From Limnanthes douglasii subsp. nivea (lineage: Eukaryota; Streptophyta; Magnoliopsida; Brassicales; Limnanthaceae): a DNA stretch of 64,000 bases. The notes under the pieces are model-generated. The model had not been told where the DNA came from, did no database searches, and saw nothing but the letters and a program-made list of their open reading frames with translations. Below, piece after piece: positions 21,608-33,285 of this stretch; the stretch's first letter is position 1; every line of letters starts with the position of its first letter. The position numbers and the translations under genes were made by a program. Location: NCBI GenBank assembly GCA_036936605.1, contig JAUPFV010000001.1, positions 344,855,081 through 344,919,080 on the forward strand, in the 5' to 3' direction.

Positions 21608-23059
21608 TAGTATACCCTAAGATAGCCTCAGAATCAATATCCTGGCCCTTCTCAACATTCTGTGAGAGACTCTGAATTCGAAGAGATGAAGTTAATGATT
21701 AAAAGTCTGATGGTATCTCACAAGACCTTGGAAAATCAGATTGGGCAGATGGCCAGTAACATGATCGTTAGACCTTAGGGAGTTCTTCCTAGTGAAACAG
21801 AACATAATCCAGGTAAACGGGACGGCAAGGAGCAATGCCAATCTATCACCTTGAGATCAGGAAAGGTTGCCGAGAACCCCACAGTTGAACAAGAGGCTAG
21901 ATCCTCTCAAAATTAGCCCTCATCTAAGGTTAACTCTGATCAAGATCAGCCACCTAAAAATCCATCTCAGTCAGTTGTTGAGCCTACGATCTACCCTCCT
22001 CTACCTTTTCCGTAAAGGTTGCAGAAACTGAAGCTAGATATTCAGTTTGGTGGATTCTAGAGGTATTTCAAGAAGCTACACATCAACATACCCTTTGCTA
22101 AAGCATTAGAGCAAATGCCTAGTTCTGCCAAGTTCATGAAGGGAATTCTTTCGAAAAAGCTAAAGCTTGGTGATTTTGAGACAGTGGTGCTCAGTGAGGA
22201 AAGTAGTGCGATCTTACAACAAAAATTTCCTCCCAAGCTTAAAGATCCAGGAAGCTTCACCATTCCTTGTTCGATCGACAATTTATATTTCAGCAAATGT
22301 TTATGTGACTTGGCAACGAGCATTAATCTGATGCCCCTATCTGTGTTTGAGAAACTTGGGATACCTGAGCCAAAACCGACTAACATATCTTTGCAACTGG
22401 CTGATCGCTCTATCACATATCCTCGTGGTATTGTAGAAGATGTCTTAGTATAGGTAGATAAGCTCATCTTTCCGGTTGACTTTGTTATCTTGGATTTCGA
22501 AGAGGACAAAAACATCCCTATAATCATGGGAAGGCCATTCTTGGCTATGGGAAAAACTTTGATTGATGTCCAGAAAGGGGAGCTCACTATGAGAGTGCAA
22601 TATCAGAATGTCACTTTTAACGTTTTCAAGGCTATGAAATCTCCAACAGAGGATGAACAATGTTTCAGGTTGGATATGGTCGATTCTTTGCACAGTCATG
22701 AGTTGGATCGGTTTGGGAGTTTAGATATTCTAGGCAGAGTTCTACATAGTGAATCTGACTTTGAAGACGAAGAAATATCCGAATGTGTTCAACTACTACA
22801 GGCAGCCCCGTATCAAAAGAGGCTCAATATTCCACATGAGTTTCTTGGATTGGGTGATCTTAAGGAATCTCAGGAAATGCTTAAACCTTCTCTAGATGAA
22901 GCTCATAAACTTGAACTCAAACCACTACCAGATCATCTCAGGTATGCTTTCTTAGGAGAGTCATCTACATTACCTGTTATTATTGCATCTAACCTTTCAG
23001 ATAGTGAGGAAGAAAAGCTATTGAGAGTTCTGAGGAAGTTCAAATTAGACATTGGTTAG
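21608..23059 (+). pseudogene. Element C protease region and N-terminal pol
   Basis: After the gag stop, broken frames continue (about 21690-21775 EFEEMKLMIKSL.. QIGQMAS; about 21850 ITLRSGK), as in Athila polyproteins. 22115-22453 covers the protease: LPKL/KDPGSFTIPCSI and CDLATSINLMPLSVFEKLG, where the usual D-L-G-A-S is D-L-A-T-S, so the catalytic triad is altered. 22490-23059 continues with IPIIMGRPFLA and TLIDVQKGELTMRV and ends at LDIG just where RT would begin. Confidence 0.8.
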
Positions 23060-23129
23060 ACCATAGCAGATATCAGAAGATGTATAAGGAAAAAAGGTCA
23101 AGAAATAGCATGATAGGAATCTTTTACAT

Positions 23130-23372
23130 AAAGCTTTTGAGCCGGGTCAAATGATTCTTCTTTTCAATTCTCGTTTAAAGGTTTTCCCTGGAAAGCTCAA
23201 GTCAAGATGGTCTGGACCTTTTAAATTCAAGACAGTATATCCACATAGAGCACTTGATATCTATGAGGAATCGCCAGACAAAGCATTTAAAGTCAATGGT
23301 CAACGACTCAAGCATTACTATGGAGATGCGGTGAACCATGAAGCATTCATCATCAGCCTCGACGCTACATGA
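23130..23372 (+). pseudogene. Element C integrase C-terminal remnant
   Basis: ILLFNSRLKVFPGKLKSRW then SGPFKF and FKVNGQRLKHYYG are the conserved end of Athila-type integrases. It follows LDIG of the protease/pol N-terminus after only about 70 unrelated bases, so the RT, RNase H and integrase core (several kb) have been deleted. Confidence 0.8.
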
Positions 23373-24659
23373 TTCCGAGCGGTATTGTCGAGCTATCGAC
23401 GTTAAACAAGCGCTTTGTTGGAGGCAACCCACTGGGAAACAATGGTCAACACTGCTGGACGAATAGGGGAGTGCTTCTTGTATCTGTTAATTTCTTGCAG
23501 TTGCATTCATCATAGTAGTTTTCATGATAGACAGCGCATCTTCATGTTAGTCATGCTTATCTGCATATTCATGCCATGATCATATAGATTGTGTTTAGGA
23601 TCGAGTTAGTCTATTAGCATAGCATTTTGTTCATGCATTTTGCATCTTTGAACCCTTGAGTTGCTGTTTCTACTTAAGTAGCCAATGATGAAAATTGTTT
23701 GGAATGACAGTAGGAATAAAACCTATTATGTTGCTTGTAAGTTAATTTTCTTGATGTAGAAGCACAATTAATACACGTAGACTCATTGATTGTTTTTGTG
23801 CTAGTTACGGACACACTTGAGTATTGTTACACATAATCCTTGCTTAGGTTCAGAACCATACCTTAATCCTTTAGTAGCTCATGGATCACAAAAATATAAG
23901 TTTGGGGGAGTTGAAAGATAAATATGCATATTATTCAGTTGGGCGTCAAAGGCTAGTAGCCGCTCGTTGACGTGCGTCCTCTCGCTGGGGACTGCGTATT
24001 ACGAGTAGTCTAGGGGTGAAATGAGATGGAGTGAAGCGCACTCATTCCCAATCGCTTAAAAAAAGAAAAAAGAAAGAAAAGAAAAGATGAAAATAAAAGG
24101 CAAAATTGGTTAGGATGAGCTTTTTGGTACTCGAGTTATTAAGTTCTAGGGGACTTTGTGCCTAGTGACCTAAGAATTTTCCGGTCTGGGATCCGCTAAC
24201 CTAAATCTCGCTACATGGGCACCATGGTACAAGTATTTTCGGGACCTCGTCCATTGCACGGTAAAATAAGCCTTTGTGTGTCTGTATATAGAATAAAGCA
24301 TAATAAATCTTTGAAAACTCCGGGGAAATATGGTTGTGCATCTTAACTATGGAGAATCTAGGTTGTATTTCGTTTCTAAATTGTGGTTATTATGATAAGA
24401 ACAAGTAAGGTCCATTAATTTGTACTAAAAATATATCGATTGAGTTTGAGCACACACAAACGCTTCCTAACTTATATTACTGGCATTTGAGTACCTAGTT
24501 ATTTCGCATTCCGAGGACATTACATTCGTTGAGGCATTTATGCTGAATTAGTAACGGTTACTCGTTCGGATCATTGCATTCTTGAATTCATTTAAATTCA
24601 GTTGCATTCATGCATTAATTGTTAAACCTGTTTTGCATTGCCTAAGGACAAGCAACGGC
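23373..24659 (+). other. Non-coding 3' region of element C
   Basis: No env-like ORF seen. Contains a first G-rich tract (aagtttgggggagttg, about 23899) and a purine run at about 24058-24100. Confidence 0.6.
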
Positions 24660-24674
24660 TTAAGTTTGGGGGTT
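24660..24674 (+). other. Polypurine tract of element C
   Basis: ttaagtttgggggtt directly before the LTR start. aagtttggggg is a typical plant gypsy polypurine tract. Confidence 0.8.
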
Positions 24675-25027
24675 TGATAAGTGCATTTCATATCACTTAT
24701 TACGCTTCCATTATTCTTAAAATCGTCTCCGGTTAACAAGTTTTCGTTGTGTTTCAACGTGTTTTCACTCATTCTCGTAGGATGCTCGTCGATGGCATTT
24801 CACCGCTTCTCGGTGACTTTATGTTGGATTTAAGGGTCAAAGCACCATTGCATGTTGGACGTATCCATTTCATCTAGATGATTTCAAAGCCTCACTTATG
24901 CAAGAAGTTAAAAAGAAGAAAAACCTCAAATAGCACGATAAAGAAGGAACCAATATGTCTGAGAATGTTGGTGCTGCAAATCACGCACTAAAAAGGGGAA
25001 TGACGTGTGCTAGGGTTTGCAAAAGAG

Positions 25028-25035
25028 TATATAAA
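25028..25035 (+). promoter_or_regulatory. TATA box of the element C LTR
   Basis: tatataaa within the LTR about 350 bp from its start, the expected place for the U3 promoter. Confidence 0.6.
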
Positions 25036-25466
25036 GGGAAAATAGCTATCTGTACAATTGGGGTTTTGCTCTCTCCTGCAAGCGTTTATTTTTTATCATT
25101 CTCTCTGTACAATTGGTCTCTCTTTCATGCAGGCTTGAATTGGACAAACATAGAGGAAAAAACGCAATTGGCTATTTACTTTGGTATTCTGCAGAATAGA
25201 GATAGTAGGAAGAGAGGAAGTGAAAACGCAATTGGCTACTTTTTAGGTTTTATCCTGCAGAATGGAACGAGAGAAAGAGAGAAAGCAGGTGACACTGCTT
25301 TTGGTTTTTTCTTTCGGCTGACACATACAACGAAAAGAGAAGGAGAGAGCAGGTGACAGCTGCTTTGGGTTTTCGATCAGCAGCTTCGACAGGAGACAAA
25401 CCACGAAAGAGGGGCAGCAGGTGACAACTACTGTCGTTTTCGATTGGCAGTTGAGGTTAACGACCA

Positions 25467-25611
25467 CGGTGTTTTTGATCGGTAGTTTATGTATTGCTCG
25501 AGACAAGTGACGACTACTTTTGTTTCGGTGTTTTTGATCGGTAGTTTATGTATTGCTCGAGACAGGTGACGGATACTTTTTTCTCGTTGTTTTTTGATCG
25601 GTAGTTTACGG
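25467..25611 (+). repeat. Tandem repeat inside the element C LTR, period 59 bp
   Basis: Units start at 25467, 25526 and 25585 with cggtgtttttgatcggtag; the third is partial. Upstream, aaaacgcaattggcta occurs twice about 64 bp apart (25159, 25223). Confidence 0.85.
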
Positions 25612-26503
25612 ATTCTTTCTGTCAGGCGATACTTAGTGGTTATTTTTCAGTTTGACATTCTCTAAACGCTTATTCATCTATTTACATTCATCTTAGAGCT
25701 ACGTTAACTTTTGAGCCCATGATGATGATTCGTTCGATTATGAACTAATCGTTGTCATGGAACTCTAACAGATTTGTTTGAATAATACTTATGGTTTGAT
25801 TGCTTGATTGATTTTTGAGATACGTTTATCGGTTACCTAGTATGGTTGTGCTTATCGTTAGATGCGTCGCAAACATCTAGTTTGTTAATCTTTAATGAAT
25901 GCAAAAGTGGATTTAAGGGTTTAGAACTTGCCATACTAGCATAGGTTTTTGAATGATTCGTATTGTGATTGTTCATGATTCATAATATGTCACTAACCAT
26001 ATCATATTACCCTATGTAATCGAAATAGATAACTTGTGCTTAAAACCAATTGTACCTCAATTCGTATAGACATATATGATTCTCATGCAAGCGGTGTCTG
26101 TTTAACTGCTATCTCTTTTGTGGCTGTTTAAGTGGTTTGGTTTACGTGTACTGAGAGGTAGCATATACTAATTTCGTGTTATCTAATTAGTAATCGTTGT
26201 TATCATACATATTGGTTAAGTGTCGTAATACTCTGAGTAAAATAAACAATGAAGTTAGGGTTCCATGTTTTTTCTCGCATAAGTAAACTCGTTTGTTAAT
26301 CTCGTTAGTTAATTTTCTTAGTTATAATCATTCACCCAAACTTTATACTTGTTCAAGCATTAGTCTAATAATCATAAGTTGTTGCATAAGTAAATTCTTG
26401 TCATATACACCTGATCTTCGTGGAAACGATGTTACTTACTTATTACTTGCTACTATTTGACCACGTATACTTACGTGAGAAAAAGACTAGCAATACCTTA
26501 TCA

Positions 26504-27870
26504 ATGTAAATTATCGATACACAATGATGCTGATCGCATACTCAAAACTCGAGAAAGGTGAGTTAAATTGCTAGGATAATTTATCTATTAATAGAGACAT
26601 ACTCGACTTCTCTTTCGTTTGTTTGGCTCTGATAAGTAATTTTTTTGTTCTTGAAGATCCCCGTAAGTGGGTGGGCCCGACTCACTGTTGGCATGTAACT
26701 TTATCGAAGATCACGCTAATTCTTAAGATTAGGTAACAAAATATAACAATTACCATCTCTTTAAAAGTTTAATTCGTATCCCATATGTGCTTTTAATAAA
26801 TATCTCTTCATTTCAACGGGTGGGGGTTTTATTATTGCAGAGGGTTCTAAATGAAGTTGATTAATTTTTAAATTGTGAGAGGTAGAATCATTGACATGAA
26901 TAAAGTCATATAGGATAATTAACACAATCAAAATTAACAATTGTTGTAGGTTCTACATTCTAAAATTGATCATAACAGACATCGATTTGCAGTTTCAAAA
27001 CGTGTAGTATTGTTTTTTTCCGAAAAAAGTATACATCAAACTTTTTTAACGCATTTCCATCCTTAAGAAAATAGAGAGTTCGAGGTAAGAGAATCTAATT
27101 GACTGTGAAAATCCTTAGAATGGTCGATTAGGAAATGCCATGACTTCTAACCGAAAGTATTTTGGACATAAAAGACGACCCCTCAGACGACCACTAGAAA
27201 GATAATGTTTGCTATTATTTATGGTTTTGCTATAGTTGTTACCGTAAACATAGTGTTTTCATATTTTTTAATCGTAAATTATTTAGAGGATAAAAATATC
27301 ACTGGAAAGAGAGTTGAACGGTGTGACCAAATAAAAATATATATAAAGACGCCCAACTAGTGCAATTCTATCAAAATCTATACGAAGCAGATTGACCATC
27401 ATATGCCTCAATGGTCAATCTTCATAGATTCCATGTAGTAAGCTAGTTGATTAAGAAGGCGTATACTATGATTGAAAAGGTAAATCATGTAACTTACAAG
27501 TTGGTCGATAATTAAGGACATTCTTTCCTCATCCTTGTAATAGTATTTAAAGTTAATTTGGCTTTGAAAAATTGTTACAGTATGCTTTAATTTTGTATAA
27601 TTCTATGTAATTAATTATATTGACAATTGGTGTACTCTTCCCTACTTTAATGGCACACAAAAGTTTTAATGAGACACCTACATAACCGACTCTTAATGAA
27701 TTTTTTGTCATTTATTTTATATGTTATTTTGTTTGATATTCACGGTTATGTATAATTCACAAATGGTAAGGAAAAATTAGCATTAGAAAATCCATCTTAA
27801 CTTCCCTAAAGCCAAAACAAGATGGTCGACACTCTAAGTACCTCAAATCATGAATCATGAGGATTTATTA
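26504..27870. other. AT-rich stretch without recognisable genes
   Basis: No ORF of note. A short inverted repeat (agattgaccat .. atggtcaatct, about 27389-27422) is visible. Confidence 0.5.
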
Positions 27871-27871
27871 A

Positions 27872-28295
27872 AAATCCGACTCCCGCATATAAAAAAAATG
27901 GCCGACTAGTTGAGTTTGTCACATACTAAAAGAAGTTTCAACCATCCAACGATATCATATGTCATAAGGGTCCACAACTCAACTCCTTCATATGATGAAA
28001 GAGGGTTGGTTAGCTAACTCATTCATATGTTGAAAGCAGGCCCGGTCAGCCGACTCCTGATATGAGAGATAATTTGACCAACTAACTTCATTTTATGATG
28101 AAACAAGTATCCGCAAATCGAATCTCTCATACGTCACAAGTAGGGTTGTTCATCTGGCTTCATCGGATGATGAAAGAAAATTCGATCAACCGACTCATTC
28201 CTTTAATGAAAGAGCGTCGGTAAACCTACTTCTTCATATTATAACGGACAAATCAATAATTCGAGTCTCTTAATTAAAGAAAAAATAAGATTGAC
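27872..28295. repeat. Degenerate tandem array, period ~36 bp, about 12 units
   Basis: Units resemble gtcaaccgactcctt then catatgatgaaaga. Starts of recognisable units: 27901, 27944, about 27977, 28013, 28049, 28081, 28116, 28153, 28189, 28224, 28259, spaced 32-43 and mostly 35-37 bases. Each carries a gact/aactc core followed by tcatatgatgaaag. Non-coding. Confidence 0.75.
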
Positions 28296-29559
28296 TTCCT
28301 AAACACATTTCCACTTGAGACCGATAAAAAAGCTAAAACTTCATTAAAGTACATATAAAGTACTCTAACCATCGTAAGAATTTAATCTTAAGAATAAGTA
28401 AGAGATTAAATAATATATAGATAAGGTTCCCAGATAATTCATGGAATTTATTTAAAAATAATAATAATAATTAAAGTTCAACAGCTAGATGAATTATCGA
28501 GCTTATTTTCCCTTTCTCACATTTGAATAGCAGATTTGACAATTCTGCTAAAAGGGAACCAACTTGGATTACCAAGTTAAGAGTGACAACTAGATAAGCA
28601 AATTCCTCTTGATGGAGGTCTGCACTATTCCATTCATCTTCTTCACATTCTTTTTCTTACTCACGGAGCTCCAATTTGACTTCATCGGTCGGTCGACTTT
28701 GGGCAGGTTGAGTCATAATGGTCCCAAACATAAGTTAGGGAACATTTTGTGAATGTTAAACGCCATATTGGCACAAATTATTTTATTTTTTGAGGTGAAT
28801 TGCCTTCAATGCTTGGTCTCCCATGATCTTGTTTGTCTCTTTTTAGATGAATTTTCCTTGAATACTTGATTTTTTATTAAGAAAATTACCAATAAATACT
28901 CATTCAACTTCCTCATTACCATATAGTACCCAAAAATTCGATAGTATGAATAGGCCCCTAAACCTAAATAATGGACAACAATACCTGTGGTAATATATAT
29001 AAGAAGTTTTAGTTTCAAACCCTTTTTTTTCTCTTCTTATGAGACTCGTTAAACCCATTTGATTAAAAAATAAACCACCGCTCTCTCGACATCCTTCCAC
29101 GACAATCCATACCCACGAACCAATCCCGCTTCCGTCATCAATTCCTTTACATCGTCGAAGCTTAATTCTGCCGGCGACCATTGTTGATAGCCTCAGATCA
29201 ATAACCGAGTTTCCATACACCAGTTAGTAGCCACCATATACAAAAAACAGTGAGTATACACTGGTGAGGAGACCAACGGTCGCTACATACATGTACTAAG
29301 TTTATCATAAAACTATCATATTTTAGTGTTTTTACTGAGTTTTAAGTGCATGTAGGTGGTTCATTACAATTGATGTTTATTAGTTATAAAAAAATTATAT
29401 ATTACGATCGTGTATCAGATAGCATCTGCATGTACTGTGTTTCATTTTATGCATTTTGTGTTATCTCTTTTGTGTTATCTCTTGGCTCTAGTTTATTCAG
29501 TTGTTTTTGGGTTTAGTGGTTGTATTTTTATTTTCTAGTTTCTATCAACATGCATGTAA
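28296..29559. other. No recognisable gene
   Basis: Two overlapping minus-strand ORFs (28806-29018, 28900-29220) show no motif. The stretch 29090-29215 is less AT-rich than its surroundings and could be a fragment of a gene I do not recognise. Confidence 0.4.
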
Positions 29560-29870
29560 AATTTGCAAACAATTCACATTTTTGTCGTATATATATTCGA
29601 ACAACTCGCATCCTCATCGTATAGATATTCGAATAACTCGCATCCTCCTAATTTATTTGGTTGAATAACTTATTTTGTTTATGTTTCAACATAACTCGCT
29701 CTCTAAATGTTATACACAATTATCTACTTTTGGTTTTCAAATAACTCGTGCTAGTAATGGTTCCAACAACTCGCTGTTTTTATTGTTTCAACAAAAATCG
29801 CATGGTATTTTAACAAAAATTCGCGTCATTAAATGCCACCACAACAAGCGTGAAGTTGGTGTGATTGATT
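29560..29870 (+). repeat. Degenerate tandem array, ~26-bp units with core aacaactcgcat
   Basis: About ten units, each a T-rich segment followed by aa(c/t)a(a/t)aactcgc(a/t): for example tattcgaacaactcgcatcc, ttcgaataactcgcatcc, tttcaacataactcgctc, ttccaacaactcgctg. Spacing varies (about 22-32). A related array lies at 31030-31340. Confidence 0.7.
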
Positions 29871-30027
29871 GAGCTAATTGTGTTATCCTTAATGTATACG
29901 AGTTATTTGGTATCTACCATTGTCGGTTCATGTTTTTCAGGAAATATGACTGTAAAATAAAGCTTCTACAAGTCAGGATTGGTCAGCATTATGAATCTGA
30001 TGAAACAAGACCTATACCTCTACCCGC

Positions 30028-30740
30028 ATGGAAGCTACGAAAGATACACCCTTCTACACACTTTTGATTGTGTCACTTTACCTCCGCGAGGAGAAATTCA
30101 CGATGAAAAGGTTTTATGTGCTAATTGATATGACTATGAGGATGTTCTCGGTTGAGGAAGACACGTTCCGAATATGGTCGAAGCTAGTCAAGCTAACGAC
30201 CGACGATGTAAAAGTTATTTTCGACCTTAAGCACGACACCGAGGAAATTCCTTTAACAAAATCCGGATGATTCTTCAGTAAATACGTAGAAGGAGTCGAG
30301 AATAATTCAAGGATAATGCGAATATACTTCATGGGTGAAACTTCAAGAAAAATTGGACCAACAAATACAAAAACCGCATCAAACAACATTATAAAGATAC
30401 CTCTAAATCTAATTTATGTTATAAGAACGATGTTCAGCTGGACTAACATAGCATGATGTGTCATATTTTACAGGCAGGTATAACCAAAGCCATCAGGCGA
30501 GGAGGGGGGGAGCATCTTTTGGAGGACGTTGCTCGACTGTTATTATTATTTATTTTCTTAAAACTATTATACTCAGTCTCAGGAGATGTAATGGGTTGGA
30601 ATATGGTGTATTATGTTGAAAAACTCAGTAAAATAAACGACTACAATTGGTCCAGAGCAGTAGTACAAAAGCTTCTCTAGTCGATTAGAACATGTGTTGC
30701 TGAGGAAAAACTCGATAAAGTTATCAGTTGCGTTGCACTT
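30028..30740 (+). pseudogene. Degenerate ORF resembling plant-mobile-domain proteins
   Basis: First open piece 30028-30270 (EDTFRIWSKLVKLTTDDVKVIFDL). Second 30453-30680 contains EDVARLLLLFIFLKLLYS, GWNMVYYVEKLSKINDYNW and RAVVQKLL. This order (D-V-A-R-L, then a hydrophobic stretch, then W..V.Y.E.L....YNW..A....L) is what I recall from plant mobile domain/DUF1985-like proteins, often carried by Mutator-like elements. Stops separate the pieces (TGA at 30268-30270). Identification is by motif pattern only and is weak. Confidence 0.4.
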
Positions 30741-31029
30741 CTATTCGTAAGAATGTTTTCTTTTAATTAAATATAAGTTAAACGAAGATCTACTGATGAT
30801 AATAATTTTTGTGATGCAACCTTTTGTCATGGAGTACACAAAAATTGGGCTAGATCTCGTGAAGCTAAACATGATCCCAAGACTCTTTAAATAGTGGGGA
30901 TTAGAGTGCAAACCAATGACCATGAAGATGATTGATAGACTAAACAAGCTGCAAGATGATGAGCTATAAAATATATATGTTTTGAAACTTGTTTAGTTTT
31001 ATATAAAATAAAAATCATAATTAAGTATA

Positions 31030-31340
31030 AAACAACTCTTAACGTTCCAGTAACATCTAACTCCCACAGTTGCAACATAAAATAACTTTCATAGTTTCAT
31101 TATAAAAGAACTCCGAAGTGGACATATTATAAAATAACTCATATGTGGTTGGTAACATAGAACTCATATGTTGTTGGTAACGTAGAACTCCTATGTTGTT
31201 GGTAACACAAACACCTCGCACCCTTGTAGTAACATAGAACACACAAATTTGCATTATAATAGAACCATCATGATGTTGGTAACATAGAACTCCCATATTT
31301 TGTGAACACAAACAATTTGCATGAACTGTTGATTCCAAAA
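31030..31340 (+). repeat. Degenerate tandem array, ~26-bp units with core catagaactc
   Basis: About twelve units such as taacatagaactcatatg followed by ttgttgg, at spacings of 22-28. Best units at about 31136-31215. The core (aacata-aactc-cat) resembles that of the array at 29560-29870 in the same orientation, on the other side of the mobile-domain-like relic. Confidence 0.8.
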
Positions 31341-31629
31341 TTAAAAATATAATAATCTACAAGATACGATTCATCAGTATTGAATATGATTGGAAAATAA
31401 AATTGACATTCAAATAAAACTTTCCTATAGATTTATCTTGATGGCTTCAATTTGATACATCTTATCCTTCTGTTTTTTAATTTTCTCCTTTTGTTCATTC
31501 TTCTCCCTTCTAGTGTCCAATGATACTTGCACAAAATCTGTCAATTCATGTTTTAGTGGATACACAATAAGGACATAACAAAGAAAGAACTACGATGATC
31601 AGGGAGAAACTAGCCTGTTGGAAAGCCTA
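31341..31629. other. No recognisable feature
   Basis: AT-rich. Ends in sequence that begins the duplicated region to the right. Confidence 0.4.
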
Positions 31630-32570
31630 CACACATTGCTCCACGAGATAATCCGTGACATGTCACTTAGTATAGGATGATCAGGCAGTAACTAGCCTGT
31701 TGTAAAGGATTCGCTGCAAACTTTCCGGTTTCAGTGACAATTTATAAAATTAACTTAGCAAACCTAGTCGAAGTGGCATCTCACTTAGTATAGGAAAATT
31801 TCATTTCAAAATGTTTACTCACTGCCAATATATTGAAGGAGCAACAACAATTGTTTTTTGGCAATGTAACCTATATTAAGCAACAGACAACCTTGACTGG
31901 TCCTAAAACACCAATTGCGCAGACTGTTATTGCGACCCAGTAATCTTGTATTCTCGAATACAAAAGTGTTATATACCTTTGGAGATATTAAGAATACAAG
32001 ATTACTGGGCTCTGAAACTGGTACATGTACAAAATATGTCGATTACAAGTGAAATACAACTAATTATACAACGAAAAGGCCACCATTGTAAGACAACAAC
32101 TAACATGTACAAAGCCGCACATTACTCCACGAGATTATTTGTACATCAAGTTATTAGGCCACCAAGAGCACAGATTATCAATGAAACCAATGATTATGTA
32201 TTCCGTCTGTTTAACCGCTATACCTTTGAAGACTACGAAAATACAAGATCAGTGGTCGCAGTGACAATTTGTGCACTTATAAGACTTTGTAAACGAATTC
32301 CACGTGGGACTCTCCCTCAATTTAGGTATATAGTATTGGTAAGCCCTTTGGTTACTTATAAAATATGGAATGAGTAACCTATATTGAAGGAGTAGTCACC
32401 ATGACTTGTCCTAAAACAAAAATTGAACAAACATTCACACGTTAGTCCACATAATTGTTGCAAACTTTGTTTTAACTACATTGGTCACAGTGTCACTGGG
32501 GTTGGAGGATTCCACTCAAGCTTCGAAATAAAATTTGTTTTGAACAAATTTACCGAAGCTGAAGGGAAAT
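31630..32570. repeat. Diverged tandem duplication, unit ~500 bp
   Basis: Blocks recur about 500 bases apart in the same order: cacatt(g/a)ctccacgagat near 31632 and 32129; gtaacctatatt near 31866 and 32374, both followed by a segment ending gtcctaaaac. A 143-codon ORF (31946-32377) within it has no motif and is not called as a gene. Confidence 0.55.
31936..32009. repeat. Perfect 19-bp inverted repeat (hairpin)
   Basis: cccagtaatcttgtattct (31936-31954) pairs perfectly with 31991-32009 around a 36-base loop. Confidence 0.9.
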
Positions 32571-32808
32571 CCCTACTCCTAATGGCATCAAACAATATTT
32601 TCACAATAATTATCTCCCTAAACAGCATCATCACCAATAAAAGCAATTCACACATGCATAAACCCTAAACATCACTACAAATTGAATCCAACGCACAAAC
32701 ATAAAACTTAAACATCATTATGACAATACAATAAAACAATATTTTGAACTATACAAATGGAATCCTAACACAGAGGCATAAACCTAAACATCATTCTCAA
32801 AATTAGAA

Positions 32809-33100
32809 CATATTAACACATGAAGTATTTATCAAGCAGAATAACAGCATACACGTAATATCTATCAACACAATGGCATAAATATCAACACAAACACACA
32901 TGCACTATAAAACATTTTAAGAAATGAAACATATTAACACAGATGCATAACATGAATTAATTATCAAGCAAAACAACAGCATACACATAATATCTATCAA
33001 CACAGAGGTATAAACATCAGCACATATTCAACACACATCCACTATAAAACATATTAACACATGAAGTAATTATCAAGCAAAACAGCAGCATACACTTGAA
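32809..33100. repeat. Tandem repeat, period ~120 bp, about 2.4 units
   Basis: atattaacac recurs at 32810, 32931 and 33051, each followed by atgaa/gaatta, tatcaagca(a/g)aa and agcatacac. Neighbouring sequence from 32640 shares shorter words (cataaacctaaacatca). Confidence 0.85.
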
Positions 33101-33169
33101 CGAAAAAAAACCCATTGAGAGACGCATAACTTATGAAGTTGAGGATAAAAAGCATAAACAGATTTACCA

Positions 33170-33285
33170 ATTGACAATCTGCAGATTGTTACTCGAGTAA
33201 CAAGGTGAGCTTTGTTTATCGAGAACCTATAGATTCTTATTCGAGCAACAATCTGAGATTTGTTCATCGAGAACGTATCCATCGG
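33170..33285 (-). repeat. Tandem repeat, period 48 bp, about 2.4 units
   Basis: On the minus strand, gttctcgat(g/a)aacaaa then ctca..ttgtt.ctcga.taa.aatct occurs twice and partly a third time. The period is a multiple of three and lies inside a 97-codon ORF (33073-33366) of unknown nature. Confidence 0.7.

Larger units (their letters stand above)
20637..26503 (+). mobile_element. Element C, Athila-like gypsy element, 5'-truncated and internally deleted
   Basis: Holds gag, protease region, the last part of integrase, a long non-coding 3' region, a polypurine tract and a 3' LTR of 1829 bp. The 5' LTR and leader are gone, replaced by element A. RT, RNase H and the integrase core are missing between about 23059 and 23130. 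The element cannot move by itself. Confidence 0.8.
24675..26503 (+). repeat. 3' LTR of element C
   Basis: Starts TGATAAGTGC and ends CTTATCA: the first and last seven bases are a perfect inverted repeat, with the TG..CA ends of LTRs. The LTR start follows the polypurine tract. A 133-codon ORF inside it (24955-25356) is not a gene. The flanking 5 bases cannot be matched to a left copy because the 5' end is lost. Confidence 0.8.

Noticed and set aside
24955..25356. 133-codon plus-strand ORF
   Set aside because: Lies wholly inside the 3' LTR of element C and includes its TATA box and tandem units. No protein motif.
28806..29220. Two overlapping minus-strand ORFs
   Set aside because: No recognisable domain. 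They overlap in different frames and no splice pattern supports either.
31946..32377. 143-codon plus-strand ORF
   Set aside because: Sits in the duplicated, hairpin-bearing region. No motif or composition unlike the surrounding non-coding DNA.
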